NCBI GenBank assembly: GCA_037968815.1
Contig: JBBKWF010000018.1
Coordinates: 124,001-188,000, forward strand
Direction of reading: 5' to 3'
DNA: 64,000 nt
Source of the DNA: Pseudopedobacter sp037968815
GTDB taxonomy: Bacteria; Bacteroidota; Bacteroidia; Sphingobacteriales; Sphingobacteriaceae
Shown: positions 45,307 through 54,323 of the stretch, piece by piece
Position numbering within the stretch: position 1 is the first letter of the stretch
Layout of the letters: each line of letters begins with the position of its first letter
Notes under the pieces: model-generated
Database searches by the model: none
Told to the model about the DNA's origin: nothing
The model's input: the letters and a program-made list of their open reading frames with translations, nothing else
Position numbers and translations under genes: made by a program

Positions 45307-47181
45307 ATGAAATCTAAATATCTTTTATTTTTAATAATCTTTCTCCTGAGTTTTTCTTCATGTAGAAAGTTTCTAGAGACAAGTCCATTGGATTCTTTAT
45401 CTCCCGTAAATTACTATGAAACAGAGGCCCAGTTAAGGTCTGCTCTAGCGGGAGTATATGACCGCTTGGGACGATCACAAACCTATGGTGACCAAATGAT
45501 AGGCCGAATGGGCTTAGACGGTGACGAAGCGTTTTATGGTAGATCAACTATAACAACTGGAGTTGCGTTATATGATGTTTCAGCAACAGATCCCAATATT
45601 GCAAATAATTGGCAATATTGGTATGATGGTATTAATAAGGCAAACTATCTTTTAGCAAATGTGGATAAGCCAGAAATGGATGCTGTAGAAAGAAATGCAA
45701 TTAAAGGGGAAGCTCTTTTTTTAAGGGCATTTTATCATTTTCAATTGGTAAGCCGTTGGGGAGATGTACCATTAATGTTAAAGTCAATTGAATCGGCTAG
45801 TGAAACTAACGCACCACGTACGCCAGCTAAAGAAGTTTATGAACAAATCATAAAAGACATGACGGAGGCTGAAGGATTAGTAAAATCTGCTGGAGAAGTT
45901 GGCAATGGTGGGCGTATAAATAAATCTGCAGTAAGAGGTATATTAGCAAGGGTTTGTTTATATATGGCAGGCGCACCAGTTAATGATATTACTAAATACC
46001 CTGAAGCTAGGGAGTGGGCAAGAAAGGTTATGGATCCAAGTTCTGAAGGTGGATATCCACATGCACTAAATCCGTCGTATAGTGACGTATTTACAAAAAT
46101 GTGTCAGGATCAATATGATATTAAAGAAACGATTTGGGAAATAGAATTTTATGGGAATGCGTCAGATGCTTTCCAAGAAACAGGTAGAGTAGGTAGCAAT
46201 AATGGAATTCTTTATACGGCCGAAGATCCTAATTACGGATACAGTTATGGTTATATTTATACCACCGGTAGATTGTGGTACTTGTATGCTAACCCTGGAA
46301 GTTTATTGTCAGAAGATGAGCGAAGGGATTGGGCAATAGCTCCATATAAAACTGCAGGTACACCCGTTATAGAAACTCCATTTCTTACAACTCAAATTTA
46401 TGAACGCAATAGTGGGAAATGGCGCAGAGAACTGGAAGTAGTTTTACCCAAAGCCAAAAACTGGGGGCCAATTAATTATCCATTATTGAGGTATTCTGAT
46501 GTTCTTTTAATGTTTGCTGAAGCAGATAATATGGCGAGACAAAATCCCTCACCAGAAGCAATCAAAGCTGTAAATGACGTAAGAAGAAGAGCATACGGTA
46601 AAGACTTGCCTTTTGAATCCTTAAGAATGGTAAGTGTAACTAATGGGGGAACTAGCTATACCTCTGCTCCTACAATTACCATTAGCGGTGGAGGTGGTAG
46701 TGGTGCAACAGCTAAAGCTTTTATTTCAGGAGGTAAAGTGATCAGGATTAAGATGCTAAATGAAGGTTCTGGCTATACTTCTGCTCCTACTATTACTATT
46801 ACTGGTGGTACTACTGGAACAACGGCAATAGCAGCGCCTTTACTAAGTAAACGTCAAACCAGCCAATCAGATTTAACCTCGATCCAAACCTCCGGCCCGG
46901 AGAACTTTCAACAGGCAATCGAAGATGAACGTTCAAGAGAGCTTTGCTTTGAGACCTTAAGAAAAAGCGATTTGATACGTTGGGGCAAGTTTGTTATAAA
47001 TATGAAACGCATACAAAATGATTTTTTAAATGGAGATGCTCCTATTCCTAAAGCTTCTTCCACTACGGCTTATGGAGTTCTGAGTTTTCGGAATGCTTCA
47101 GAGAGGGATGTTTTATGGCCGTTTGCTCCGGACGAGATGTCTTTAAACAGAGGTTTGAGACCTCAAAATCCAGGATGGTAA
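45307..47181 (+). CDS. SusD/RagB-family lipoprotein with inserted GYTSAPTITI repeats (SusD2)
   Basis: Surface glycan-binding partner of SusC2. The protein is 624 residues with lipobox LLSFSSC (Cys19), TPR helices (IKGEALFLRAFYHFQLVSRWG), LRYSDVLLMFAEADN and the C-terminal ERSRELCFETLRKSDLIRWG. Between the VNDVRRRAYG helix and the IEDERSREL helix lies an extra segment of about 75 residues (about 440-512). It is built from two glycine-rich repeats, GTSYTSAPTITISGGGGSG and GSGYTSAPTITITGG, of a kind known from phage fibre-like proteins. Normal SusD proteins lack this. The insertion is in frame and flanked by intact SusD sequence, so the gene is probably functional. Confidence 0.92.
   Translation: MKSKYLLFLIIFLLSFSSCRKFLETSPLDSLSPVNYYETEAQLRSALAGVYDRLGRSQTYGDQMIGRMGLDGDEAFYGRSTITTGVALYDVSATDPNIANNWQYWYDGINKANYLLANVDKPEMDAVERNAIKGEALFLRAFYHFQLVSRWGDVPLMLKSIESASETNAPRTPAKEVYEQIIKDMTEAEGLVKSAGEVGNGGRINKSAVRGILARVCLYMAGAPVNDITKYPEAREWARKVMDPSSEGGYPHALNPSYSDVFTKMCQDQYDIKETIWEIEFYGNASDAFQETGRVGSNNGILYTAEDPNYGYSYGYIYTTGRLWYLYANPGSLLSEDERRDWAIAPYKTAGTPVIETPFLTTQIYERNSGKWRRELEVVLPKAKNWGPINYPLLRYSDVLLMFAEADNMARQNPSPEAIKAVNDVRRRAYGKDLPFESLRMVSVTNGGTSYTSAPTITISGGGGSGATAKAFISGGKVIRIKMLNEGSGYTSAPTITITGGTTGTTAIAAPLLSKRQTSQSDLTSIQTSGPENFQQAIEDERSRELCFETLRKSDLIRWGKFVINMKRIQNDFLNGDAPIPKASSTTAYGVLSFRNASERDVLWPFAPDEMSLNRGLRPQNPGW
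46630..46845 (+). repeat. Two-copy repeat inside SusD2
   Basis: The DNA for the two repeats is similar, with AGCTATACCTCTGCTCCTAC in copy 1 and GGCTATACTTCTGCTCCTAC in copy 2, about 100 bases apart. Synonymous differences show that the copies are not freshly duplicated. Confidence 0.7.
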
Positions 47182-47205
47182 TTTGTAAATTTAATAATAA
47201 TTAGA

Positions 47206-48129
47206 ATGATGAATTTAAAATACTTAAGTGCGCTCTTACTTTTAGTGATTGTAGGTGCATGTAAAAAAGAGAATGCTGTTGATTTATCAGATTTTGATGT
47301 AAAAACAAGTTCTTTAACTTTTAAAGCGGGAGAGGAAGTTACGTTTAAGCTTACAGGCGACCCTTCGCAACTATCTTTTTATTCAGGAGAAGTTGGTAAC
47401 TCTTACGATTTTAAGGATCAACCTAGAGTTGATGAACTTGATAAGTTAACTTTTGCTTTCCAGACCCACAATACACTTACTGATGTTATTACTTATAAGT
47501 TAATGGTATCTACGGATTTTAACGGAACATATGATTACCAAAGTGTTGCTGCAGCAACTTGGGTTGATATAAGTTCGAGATTTAATTTTGCAGCACCTGC
47601 TGTATGGCCAAATGGCTGGGAAGATTCTGGAGCCTTCGATATAGCCGATGTGGTTGAAAAAGGTAAACCATTTTATATTGCGTATAAATATGTTGCACCC
47701 GAGATCACATCAGGTACGGTACCTAGTCGTGGCTGGAGAACAAGAGCACATACTTTAGATCTTGTCACAAAATATGGCTATGAGTCAAGATTGGCAACAT
47801 ACACTACTATGGGGTGGAAACTTGTGAAAAAAGTTGATATGGTAGCTTCAAGCGTAATTAGCTCATCCATTATGCTTTTTGGTCCACCTAGTACTTATAA
47901 ATCAGAGTATGAGGAATGGGGAATTTCTAAGGTATTCAATTTAGGTGAAATTAATTTGGGAGTGGACAGAAGTTTGCCGATTAAAGGTTATTCGGAAGTG
48001 CCATTAGCAGAATATAAGCACATTTATCAAAATCCGGGGACTTACACAGTAACATTTGTAGCGGGTAATAAGACAGCTTATAATGATAAAGAAGTCGTGA
48101 AGAGTGTTGAGGTTACTATTACTCCATAA
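47206..48129 (+). CDS. DUF5017-type surface lipoprotein
   Basis: A 307-residue lipoprotein (lipobox VIVGAC, Cys19) in SusE position, 24 bases after SusD2. An N-terminal PKD/Ig-like part (VTFKLTGDPSQLSFYSGEVGNSYDF) is followed by a beta-rich body with a discoidin-like look (ATWVDISSRFNFAAPAVWPNGWEDSGAFDIADV) and a closing GTYTVTFVAGN strand. DUF5017 proteins are typical third members of SusC/D operons and are thought to bind glycan at the surface. The ligand is not known. Confidence 0.78.
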   Translation: MMNLKYLSALLLLVIVGACKKENAVDLSDFDVKTSSLTFKAGEEVTFKLTGDPSQLSFYSGEVGNSYDFKDQPRVDELDKLTFAFQTHNTLTDVITYKLMVSTDFNGTYDYQSVAAATWVDISSRFNFAAPAVWPNGWEDSGAFDIADVVEKGKPFYIAYKYVAPEITSGTVPSRGWRTRAHTLDLVTKYGYESRLATYTTMGWKLVKKVDMVASSVISSSIMLFGPPSTYKSEYEEWGISKVFNLGEINLGVDRSLPIKGYSEVPLAEYKHIYQNPGTYTVTFVAGNKTAYNDKEVVKSVEVTITP

Positions 48130-48130
48130 T

Positions 48131-48164
48131 CTTTAATGGAGGTGAAATTTTATCTCCATTAAAG
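48131..48164. terminator. Hairpin at the end of the SusC2 operon
   Basis: CTTTAATGGAG pairs perfectly with CTCCATTAAAG across a 12-base loop, directly after the DUF5017 stop. The AT-rich foot of the stem could act as an intrinsic terminator in both directions. Confidence 0.6.
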
Positions 48165-48264
48165 TGCTTATTAATATAAATTTATAGCATGTTGATTTTA
48201 TCCGGATTACAGTTAGCATGTTTTTTACGGGATAAAAAGAAGAAAACTAGAGCATCTAGGAACT

Positions 48265-48317
48265 AAAAATGGGAAGTTTAATGGTAATAAGAATATCACC
48301 AAAAAGCTTCCCGTTTT
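48265..48317 (+). terminator. Second hairpin downstream of the SusC2 operon
   Basis: AAAATGGGAAG pairs with CTTCCCGTTTT (one wobble) across a 30-base loop, with T residues at the end. A backup terminator is the simplest reading. Confidence 0.45.
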
Positions 48318-48764
48318 AATATAAATTCACAGAATAGGTGCAAAACGGTTAAAAATTAATACGTGTATAAGGTTATTGCAAGTAAAGAGATTCTATCACT
48401 AACTTGCATAAGTTATGTCACAAGGTTTTTTTCTAGAAACCAGACAAACTCTCCTGTGTTACAAATCCGTTAAGAGAGTGATAAATGACAATGTGGGATG
48501 GTTTACTAAAATAGTATAGAAAATGCTTTTTTTTCGTTCTTGATTATACTTTTCATACAAAAGTGGCGAGAATTAGTTAAATCTATTGCCGACTTTGCGT
48601 TTACCGATATATCAATTTAAGTAGTAGCAATATAAATGCTAAATTATATTGAAGAGAATTTCGATAGTTGATATTATACATAAAAATGCCTTCCTATTTT
48701 GAACTATGCCGACTTATATAAAAACCGATGCAATAATTAATGAACGGAAGCCAAACCACATTTG

Positions 48765-50234
48765 ATGAGATTTATGAGTTTAATGAAAAAGTTTTTATTC
48801 GCGATTTTTTTTGTTCCATTTCTGGCCTTTAGTCAGCAGGATAAAAGTGTACATATATACATTTTAGTGGGGCAATCCAACATGGCCGGCCGGGGTAAGA
48901 TTACCGAAGAATATAAAAAACAGCAACATCCTCGAATAATCATGCTGGATAAAGATAATAAGTGGATCCCTGCCAAACATCCGGTACACTTTGATAAACC
49001 CAAGGCGGCAGGTGTGGGGCCCGGCTTAAGTTTTGGGATTGCAATGGCAGAGGCTAACCCGAACATAACCATTGCATTGGTTCCTTGCGCTGTCGGTGGT
49101 ACATCTATTAGCAAATGGCTTCCAGGCGCAGTGGACTCGGTAACAGGCACTCGTCCTTATGATGATGCTATTTTGAGAATCAGAGAGGCCATGAATAAGG
49201 GCATTATAAAAGGGGTAATATGGCACCAAGGAGAAGGTGATGCTAGTGAAGTTGGTTCAAAAATATACGTAGAAAAATTAACTGCGCTAATTGAGCGGGT
49301 AAGAAAGGAAGTTGGAAATCCTAAGCTGCCTTTCGTAGTAGGGGAACTGGGCAGATATCGTCCCAACTATCAATTCATCAACAAAGAACTTCCTAATCTG
49401 CCCTTAAAAGTGCCGTACACTGCTATTGTATCTTCTGAAGGCTTATGGCATAAAGGTGATGGAACCCATTTCGACAGCCCGTCGGCTTCAGAGTTTGGAA
49501 GACGTTTCGCCGAAGGAATGATTGGTTTACAATCCAAAAATCATGAATCAAAACGTATCAAAGTGAAGTCAGTCTCCCTTTCTGATAAGGAAAAAGCAGA
49601 CGGTTGGGAACTTCTTTTTGATGGGCAAGATCCAAATATCAAATGGAGAAGTATAAAAGGAGATGCTTTCCCAACAGACGGCTGGAAAGTAGAGAACAAC
49701 ATGCTGGTATTATTGCCCGGACGAAAGGGAGGCGATATCATTACTCGTGAGCAATTCTCAGATTTTGAGTTGGTTTTGGATTATAAGCTGGCCGATTCTG
49801 CAAATACCGGAATTAAATACTTTGTTTCCGAATTAACAAATAACAAGGGACGCACTCAGCTTAACGGTCCGGAGTACCAGCTTATAGATGATTACAAAAA
49901 CGAAACAGTGTCAAATAACAAAAGCCCAAAAACGAGTACAGGCTCACTTTATTTATTATACGCCCCAAATAATAAAGTATTGAATAAGCCCGGTGAGTGG
50001 AATGAGGCAAAGATAGTTGCAAAAGGAAAAAATGTAGAGCATTGGATCAATGGGAAAAGGGTTTTAAGTTATGAAAGAGGTTCAGATGAATTTAGAAAGC
50101 TTGTAGCTGACACTAAATTTAAGGAATATAAAGCAGGTTATGCTGAGGCAGACATGGGCTATATCCTTTTACAGAGCCACAATGACAAGGCCTATTTTAA
50201 GAATATCAAAATAAGACGTATAAGTAAAGAATAG
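48765..50234 (+). CDS. Secreted sialate O-acetylesterase-type (SASA) domain fused to a 3-keto-disaccharide hydrolase (DUF1080) domain
   Basis: A two-domain secreted enzyme of about 489 residues. The first half is an SGNH esterase of the SASA type: ILVGQSNMAGRG (nucleophile Ser), GLSFGIAMAEANP, PCAVGGTSISKWLPG, IKGVIWHQGEGDA and DGTHFD (Asp/His). The second half, from DGWELLFDGQDPN on, is a DUF1080 beta-jelly-roll domain, now called the 3-keto-disaccharide hydrolase domain (GWKVENNMLVL, FSDFELVLDYKLADSANTGI, QLNGPEYQLIDD). The fusion suggests deacetylation coupled to cleavage of an oxidised glycoside in the periplasm. The start could be 48765, 48774 or 48783, all before the signal peptide. Confidence 0.8.
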   Translation: MRFMSLMKKFLFAIFFVPFLAFSQQDKSVHIYILVGQSNMAGRGKITEEYKKQQHPRIIMLDKDNKWIPAKHPVHFDKPKAAGVGPGLSFGIAMAEANPNITIALVPCAVGGTSISKWLPGAVDSVTGTRPYDDAILRIREAMNKGIIKGVIWHQGEGDASEVGSKIYVEKLTALIERVRKEVGNPKLPFVVGELGRYRPNYQFINKELPNLPLKVPYTAIVSSEGLWHKGDGTHFDSPSASEFGRRFAEGMIGLQSKNHESKRIKVKSVSLSDKEKADGWELLFDGQDPNIKWRSIKGDAFPTDGWKVENNMLVLLPGRKGGDIITREQFSDFELVLDYKLADSANTGIKYFVSELTNNKGRTQLNGPEYQLIDDYKNETVSNNKSPKTSTGSLYLLYAPNNKVLNKPGEWNEAKIVAKGKNVEHWINGKRVLSYERGSDEFRKLVADTKFKEYKAGYAEADMGYILLQSHNDKAYFKNIKIRRISKE

Positions 50235-50286
50235 GATCTGTTTTACAACTATTTGCAATAGAAGGCTGAATTATTTTATAAATTGT

Positions 50287-50298
50287 GGGTACGTAACC
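50287..50298 (+). promoter_or_regulatory. TACGTAA operator-like site 8
   Basis: GGGTACGTAACC, identical over 12 bases to site 7 before SusC2. It follows a weak -7-like TAAATTGT at 50279-50286. It is 375 bases before the intact oxidoreductase at 50674, with the relic in between. Confidence 0.5.
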
Positions 50299-50510
50299 AA
50301 ATAAAATATAAAATTCAAACGGTTATGAGAACGGTGATAATGATTGTATTGCATAATTTGAACCTATGCATAGGAAGTAAAGCAGGGTTGCTATATCTTA
50401 GACCTACTAATTAGTTAAACTAAGTTAAATCCAAAGTATTATAAGTTCTATTTACGGTAACGTCACTAGTGTTTTTAAAAAATGGCGGCAGAAATTTTTT
50501 ATAGAGATTA

Positions 50511-50663
50511 CTAAGTTTATTAGGGCAGGTATAGTTTTTCCGTCAGTGAGGTAGATACCATCTAGCTTTATGTTTTTATACAAAAAGCAGATGAAAGTCA
50601 GCATCAAATGGAGCACTGGCAACGATCCGAGATGTTATTGAAAAAGCAAGAATTGAGATTTAA
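50511..50663 (+). pseudogene. C-terminal relic of a Gfo/Idh/MocA oxidoreductase
   Basis: The DNA aligns with the 3' end of the 27031/32383 subgroup: GCAGGTATAGTTTTTCCG against the GGTATTGTACCGGTACAG region, then a frame reading KADESQHQME (against EAADESKKNNGA). After a frameshift it reads ATIRDVIEKARIEI and TAA. A stop (TAG) lies in the middle. Only the last roughly 50 codons remain, directly upstream of an intact but different oxidoreductase. Confidence 0.7.
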
Positions 50664-50673
50664 ATAATAAGTA

Positions 50674-51888
50674 ATGTCAGATAATTCAATAAGTAGAAGA
50701 AAATTTGTAGCGGGTAGCGCTGTCGCTTTTGGGAGCTTAATTGCAATGGACTTACCCCTGTTTGGTAAAACAATTACGGCAAGTGACGTAGTAAATATTG
50801 GTGTCATCGGAACTGGTAAACGGGGACTCGGTTTGATTAACGTGATGAAGAAAATACCGGGGTTAAAGGTTGTTGCTTGCTGTGACATCATACCGGAAAA
50901 TTTGAATGCTGCTATGACTGAAGTTGATCCAAAAGCAAAAGCATATACAGATTATGAAAAGTTAATAGCCGATAAAAATGTTGACGCAGTAATTGTAGCT
51001 ACACCACTATATTTGCATTATTCCATGTCTGTAGCTGCTTTGTTAGCTAAAAAGCATGTCTATTCTGAAAAGTCGATGGCATTTACGATAGAGCAGTCTT
51101 TGGATCTGGTAAATAGAGTTAAAGCTTCAAATCTGGTTTTTCAAGTAGGCTTTCAATATCGAAACTATCCGCTTTACCATAAAATAAAGCAGGCTTTGGA
51201 GGAAGGTTGGATTGGAGATACCTATAGTATCGAATGCCAGTATAACCGAAATTCGGATTGGAGGTATCCGGTTAGCGACCCAAAAATGGAGCGAATCATT
51301 AATTGGAGGTTGTACAATGACCTTTGCGGCGGCCCTCTATCTGAACTTTGTGCTCACCAAATCGACATTGTGAATTTTCTCACAGGTAGCCATCCTATAA
51401 AAACAGTAGGGATAGGTGGAATAGATTTCCGAAAAGATGGGCGTACCACAGCTGACAATGTAAGAACAATCTATGAATATGAAAATGGTGTTAAAGCAAC
51501 CTATACGTCGCTCTTGACTAATGCTTTTAATGGCTATCAAATCAAAATACTAGGTAATAAGGCTACAATTGAAGTTGGAAGAAATAAGGCGTATATATAC
51601 GGAGAATCAGTAAAAAATGAACTCGGTACTGTTGATGGGGTTACTGGGGCCACAATCACAAATGTTACCCAAGGGAAAAAGATACTCTTACAATATTTAA
51701 ACGAAGGAGAAGTAGATGTTGAACCGACTTATAATGCCTTAGCGGATTTCTTGGATTGTGTATTGAATAAAAAGATGCCTGTTTCGAATGTTCATACCGG
51801 AAATGCTTCTGCAATTGCTATTTGTATGGGTCTAGATTCTATTAAGACAGGCGAGATGCAAATCTGGAAACCAGAATACTCAATTTAA
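50674..51888 (+). CDS. Gfo/Idh/MocA-family oxidoreductase, Tat-exported
   Basis: A 404-residue exported protein with Tat signal (SISRRKFVAGSAVAFG), Rossmann motif NIGVIGTGKRGLGLINVM and a YSEKSM motif (EKS variant of EKP). It shares the QYNRNSDWR, SELCAHQIDIVNFLTGSHP and GTVDGVTGATI stretches with the protein at 25605 and is its closest intact relative in the window. The gene follows the SASA-DUF1080 gene and precedes the tandem esterase, so oxidation, cleavage and de-esterification of one glycan are encoded side by side. Sugar specificity is unknown. Confidence 0.84.
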   Translation: MSDNSISRRKFVAGSAVAFGSLIAMDLPLFGKTITASDVVNIGVIGTGKRGLGLINVMKKIPGLKVVACCDIIPENLNAAMTEVDPKAKAYTDYEKLIADKNVDAVIVATPLYLHYSMSVAALLAKKHVYSEKSMAFTIEQSLDLVNRVKASNLVFQVGFQYRNYPLYHKIKQALEEGWIGDTYSIECQYNRNSDWRYPVSDPKMERIINWRLYNDLCGGPLSELCAHQIDIVNFLTGSHPIKTVGIGGIDFRKDGRTTADNVRTIYEYENGVKATYTSLLTNAFNGYQIKILGNKATIEVGRNKAYIYGESVKNELGTVDGVTGATITNVTQGKKILLQYLNEGEVDVEPTYNALADFLDCVLNKKMPVSNVHTGNASAIAICMGLDSIKTGEMQIWKPEYSI

Positions 51889-51935
51889 AACTAATGAGAA
51901 GGCTTAATTTCTTTTGGTAACTACTTAAACAAAAT

Positions 51936-54269
51936 ATGAAAAACAGAATTCTTTCAACTTTGTTGTTAACCATAACAATCCTTACAGGTGGACAACGGTC
52001 ATACGGACAAGAAGGTCTTCAAACCCGACAAAAGTATTTAACGGATTTAAAAAAGATAATCATTGATCAAAGATTTCAGAAGAACACGAGAAGAGTAACA
52101 TTACAAGACAGCACTTGGGTAGAATGGCTTAACCGAACTGGAGAATTACCACCTGATTTTTCGAAAATGAGGTCAACACCTTTTCTGCCAGATCCATTGA
52201 TTTTTGATGAGAATGGTAAAGACTCACCAATCAAAACCAGAGAGCAATGGAACAAAAAAAGAGACTGGATTAAGGAAGAATATAAGCATTGGATTTCAGG
52301 GAATTTTCCCGATCCACCAAAAAACCTGAAGAGTGAAATACTTTTGGACTCCGTTTCAAACAACGTTCGTATCCAAAAAATAAAACTAAGTTTTGGCCCT
52401 TCCCATTTGGCCGTTTTACACTTAGAGCTTTGGATACCGGTAGACAAGAAAAACTTACCCGTATTCATGACCCAATTCACACATAAAGATTGGGGGCGTT
52501 TGGCTATAAGAAGAGGATATGCAGTTTGTCTGTATGCAGCAAATGATGATAATGACGATACGCAAGCTTATCAAAAAATTTATCCTAATTACGATTTTAG
52601 TGCACTGATGAGAAGAGCTTGGGGTGCGTCCAGGGCAGTCGACTATTTGTATACAAGAGCCGAAATTAATAAAAATCAAATAGCGATCACAGGTCACTCC
52701 AGAAACGGTAAGCAATCCCTTTGGGCCGCAGCATTTGATGAAAGAATTGCCGCCGTTGTATCCAGTAGCTCAAGTACAGGCGGAGATAGTCCGTGGAGAT
52801 TTGGCGATCCACAGTATGCCAGTGAAACTTTAGATTTAGTTACAGCTGCAAACATTCATTGGTTTCATCCTAGACTACGGTTTTTCTTCGGGAACGAGGA
52901 TAAGCTTCCCGTAGATCAAAACTCTTTGGCAGCACTGATTGCACCCCGCCCTTTACTGTTCCATTATTCAGTAACAGAAAGAGGATTGAACGCTTGGGCC
53001 ATTGAGCAAAATTATTACGCTACGAAGAAAGTATATGAATTTTTGGATGCCGGCGATCAGATTGGTGTTTATACCCGATATGGAGAACACGCAGTGGCTG
53101 CCAGAGATGTTGAGCTTACCTTAGATTTTTTAGATAAACAATTCAAAAGAAATAACATAGCTTGGTACAATAGGTTGTATTATACTTATGATTATGGAGA
53201 TTGGTTAAAAACACATAGCGACTTAGTAGAGATTGCAAAAAACAAAAAAGCAATCCATCTGAAATCAAAATACAAAAATATTGCGGAGTTTGAAAAAGAT
53301 AGAACCGAGGTTATAAAAAACATTAACTGGCTGTTAGGCGATGAACCTAGGGGCGTTAAACCAGAGTTTATTGACATCGCTCTTAAGTCAAGATACGATT
53401 GGATTGAGTCTATAATTGGAACTGCAGAACCTATAAATGGAGTTGTACAATATTATGGTCCTTATGCGGCGGTAGGAGACCATATACCGGTGAGAGTTTA
53501 TTTTCCAAAAAACAGCAAGGGTAAAATTGACAATAAAAAGTTTCCGGCAATTATTTACCTACATCAATATGCTCACTCTACGGGCTACGCCAAAGGATAT
53601 AGTCCTCTTACAGGAGGGGCAGCAAATGACACCTTGTTTGCGAAGCTTTTATCAGAGGGTTATGCTGTAGTTGCGTTTGACTTATTTGGGTTTGGTAGCC
53701 GGATGGAGGAAGCGGTGAACTTCTATCAGCGAAATCCATCTTGGTCAAAAATGGGTAAAATGGTAACAGATGTACGAGGAGTGATTGATGGACTTGAAAA
53801 AATCAATAATATTGACAAAAGCAAAATTTTTATTTTGGGAAACACTTTGGGAGCTACTGTCGGTATATATTCGGCAGCTTTAGATAATAGGGTAAAGGCA
53901 ATGGCTTCATTGTCTGGGTTTTCTCCCTACAGAAGCTCCAACAGTCAATATCAGTCTATACGTACAATGTCGCATCTTCATGGTTTTATTCCAAGATTAG
54001 GTTTCTTTGCAGAAACACCAAAAAATACTCCTATAGATTTAGAAGAGATATTGTCTTGTATCGCTCCTAGATCCATTATTTTTATCGCTCCCACTTTGGA
54101 CAGATATGGGGATCAGAAAAAAATTGAAGGCTCAGTTGTAGCTTCGAAACGTGTTTATGCATTATACGATAAGGCAGATGAATTACAGTTGTACCAGCCT
54201 GAAGATATCAATAGACTTTCATCAGAATCTTTATCTGAAGTAATTAAATTTTTTAATCAGGTAAAGTAA
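51936..54269 (+). CDS. Secreted tandem alpha/beta-hydrolase: CE15-like esterase fused to a second, possibly inactive hydrolase domain
   Basis: A 777-residue secreted protein with two alpha/beta-hydrolase units. Unit 1 (about 90-410) carries the CE15-type nucleophile elbow ITGHSRNGKQSLWAAA (Ser255), APRPLLFHYSVTE and the histidine in YGEHAVAARD, which fits a glucuronoyl esterase. Unit 2 (about 490-775) contains KFPAIIYLHQYAHSTGYA and a second elbow LGNTLGATVG. Thr637 stands where the nucleophile serine should be, so this unit may be catalytically dead or may bind substrate. It lies 47 bases after the oxidoreductase. It probably removes ester groups from uronic acid residues. Confidence 0.75.
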   Translation: MKNRILSTLLLTITILTGGQRSYGQEGLQTRQKYLTDLKKIIIDQRFQKNTRRVTLQDSTWVEWLNRTGELPPDFSKMRSTPFLPDPLIFDENGKDSPIKTREQWNKKRDWIKEEYKHWISGNFPDPPKNLKSEILLDSVSNNVRIQKIKLSFGPSHLAVLHLELWIPVDKKNLPVFMTQFTHKDWGRLAIRRGYAVCLYAANDDNDDTQAYQKIYPNYDFSALMRRAWGASRAVDYLYTRAEINKNQIAITGHSRNGKQSLWAAAFDERIAAVVSSSSSTGGDSPWRFGDPQYASETLDLVTAANIHWFHPRLRFFFGNEDKLPVDQNSLAALIAPRPLLFHYSVTERGLNAWAIEQNYYATKKVYEFLDAGDQIGVYTRYGEHAVAARDVELTLDFLDKQFKRNNIAWYNRLYYTYDYGDWLKTHSDLVEIAKNKKAIHLKSKYKNIAEFEKDRTEVIKNINWLLGDEPRGVKPEFIDIALKSRYDWIESIIGTAEPINGVVQYYGPYAAVGDHIPVRVYFPKNSKGKIDNKKFPAIIYLHQYAHSTGYAKGYSPLTGGAANDTLFAKLLSEGYAVVAFDLFGFGSRMEEAVNFYQRNPSWSKMGKMVTDVRGVIDGLEKINNIDKSKIFILGNTLGATVGIYSAALDNRVKAMASLSGFSPYRSSNSQYQSIRTMSHLHGFIPRLGFFAETPKNTPIDLEEILSCIAPRSIIFIAPTLDRYGDQKKIEGSVVASKRVYALYDKADELQLYQPEDINRLSSESLSEVIKFFNQVK

Positions 54270-54323
54270 TGCCTAAAGGACACTATTTTAGTTTAATGTC
54301 TGAAATTTTGGATAAAAACTGAT

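Larger units (their letters stand above)
48130..48764. other. Intergenic region with two terminator-like hairpins
   Basis: 635 bases without a coding frame. Two hairpins end the SusC2 operon. GACTTTGCGTTTACCGATAT at 48591-48610 looks like a worn version of the -7 plus TTTACGTAACC arrangement, too degenerate to call as a site. Confidence 0.45.
50235..50673. other. Intergenic region with operator site and oxidoreductase relic
   Basis: 439 bases without an intact gene. It contains an operator-like site at 50287 and, at the right end, the eroded C-terminus of a Gfo/Idh/MocA gene. The original gene behind the site may have been this lost oxidoreductase. Confidence 0.5.

Noticed and set aside
50451..50472. 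TTTACGGTAACGTCACTAG resembles an operator-like site
   Set aside because: It lacks the TACGTAA core and lies just before the C-terminal oxidoreductase relic, where it more likely derives from the coding stretch GGTTACGGCCTAACGG of the parent gene.
52076..52480. 134-codon - strand frame inside the tandem esterase
   Set aside because: It is fully antisense to a well-supported gene and has no recognisable domain. Long antisense frames are common with this codon usage.
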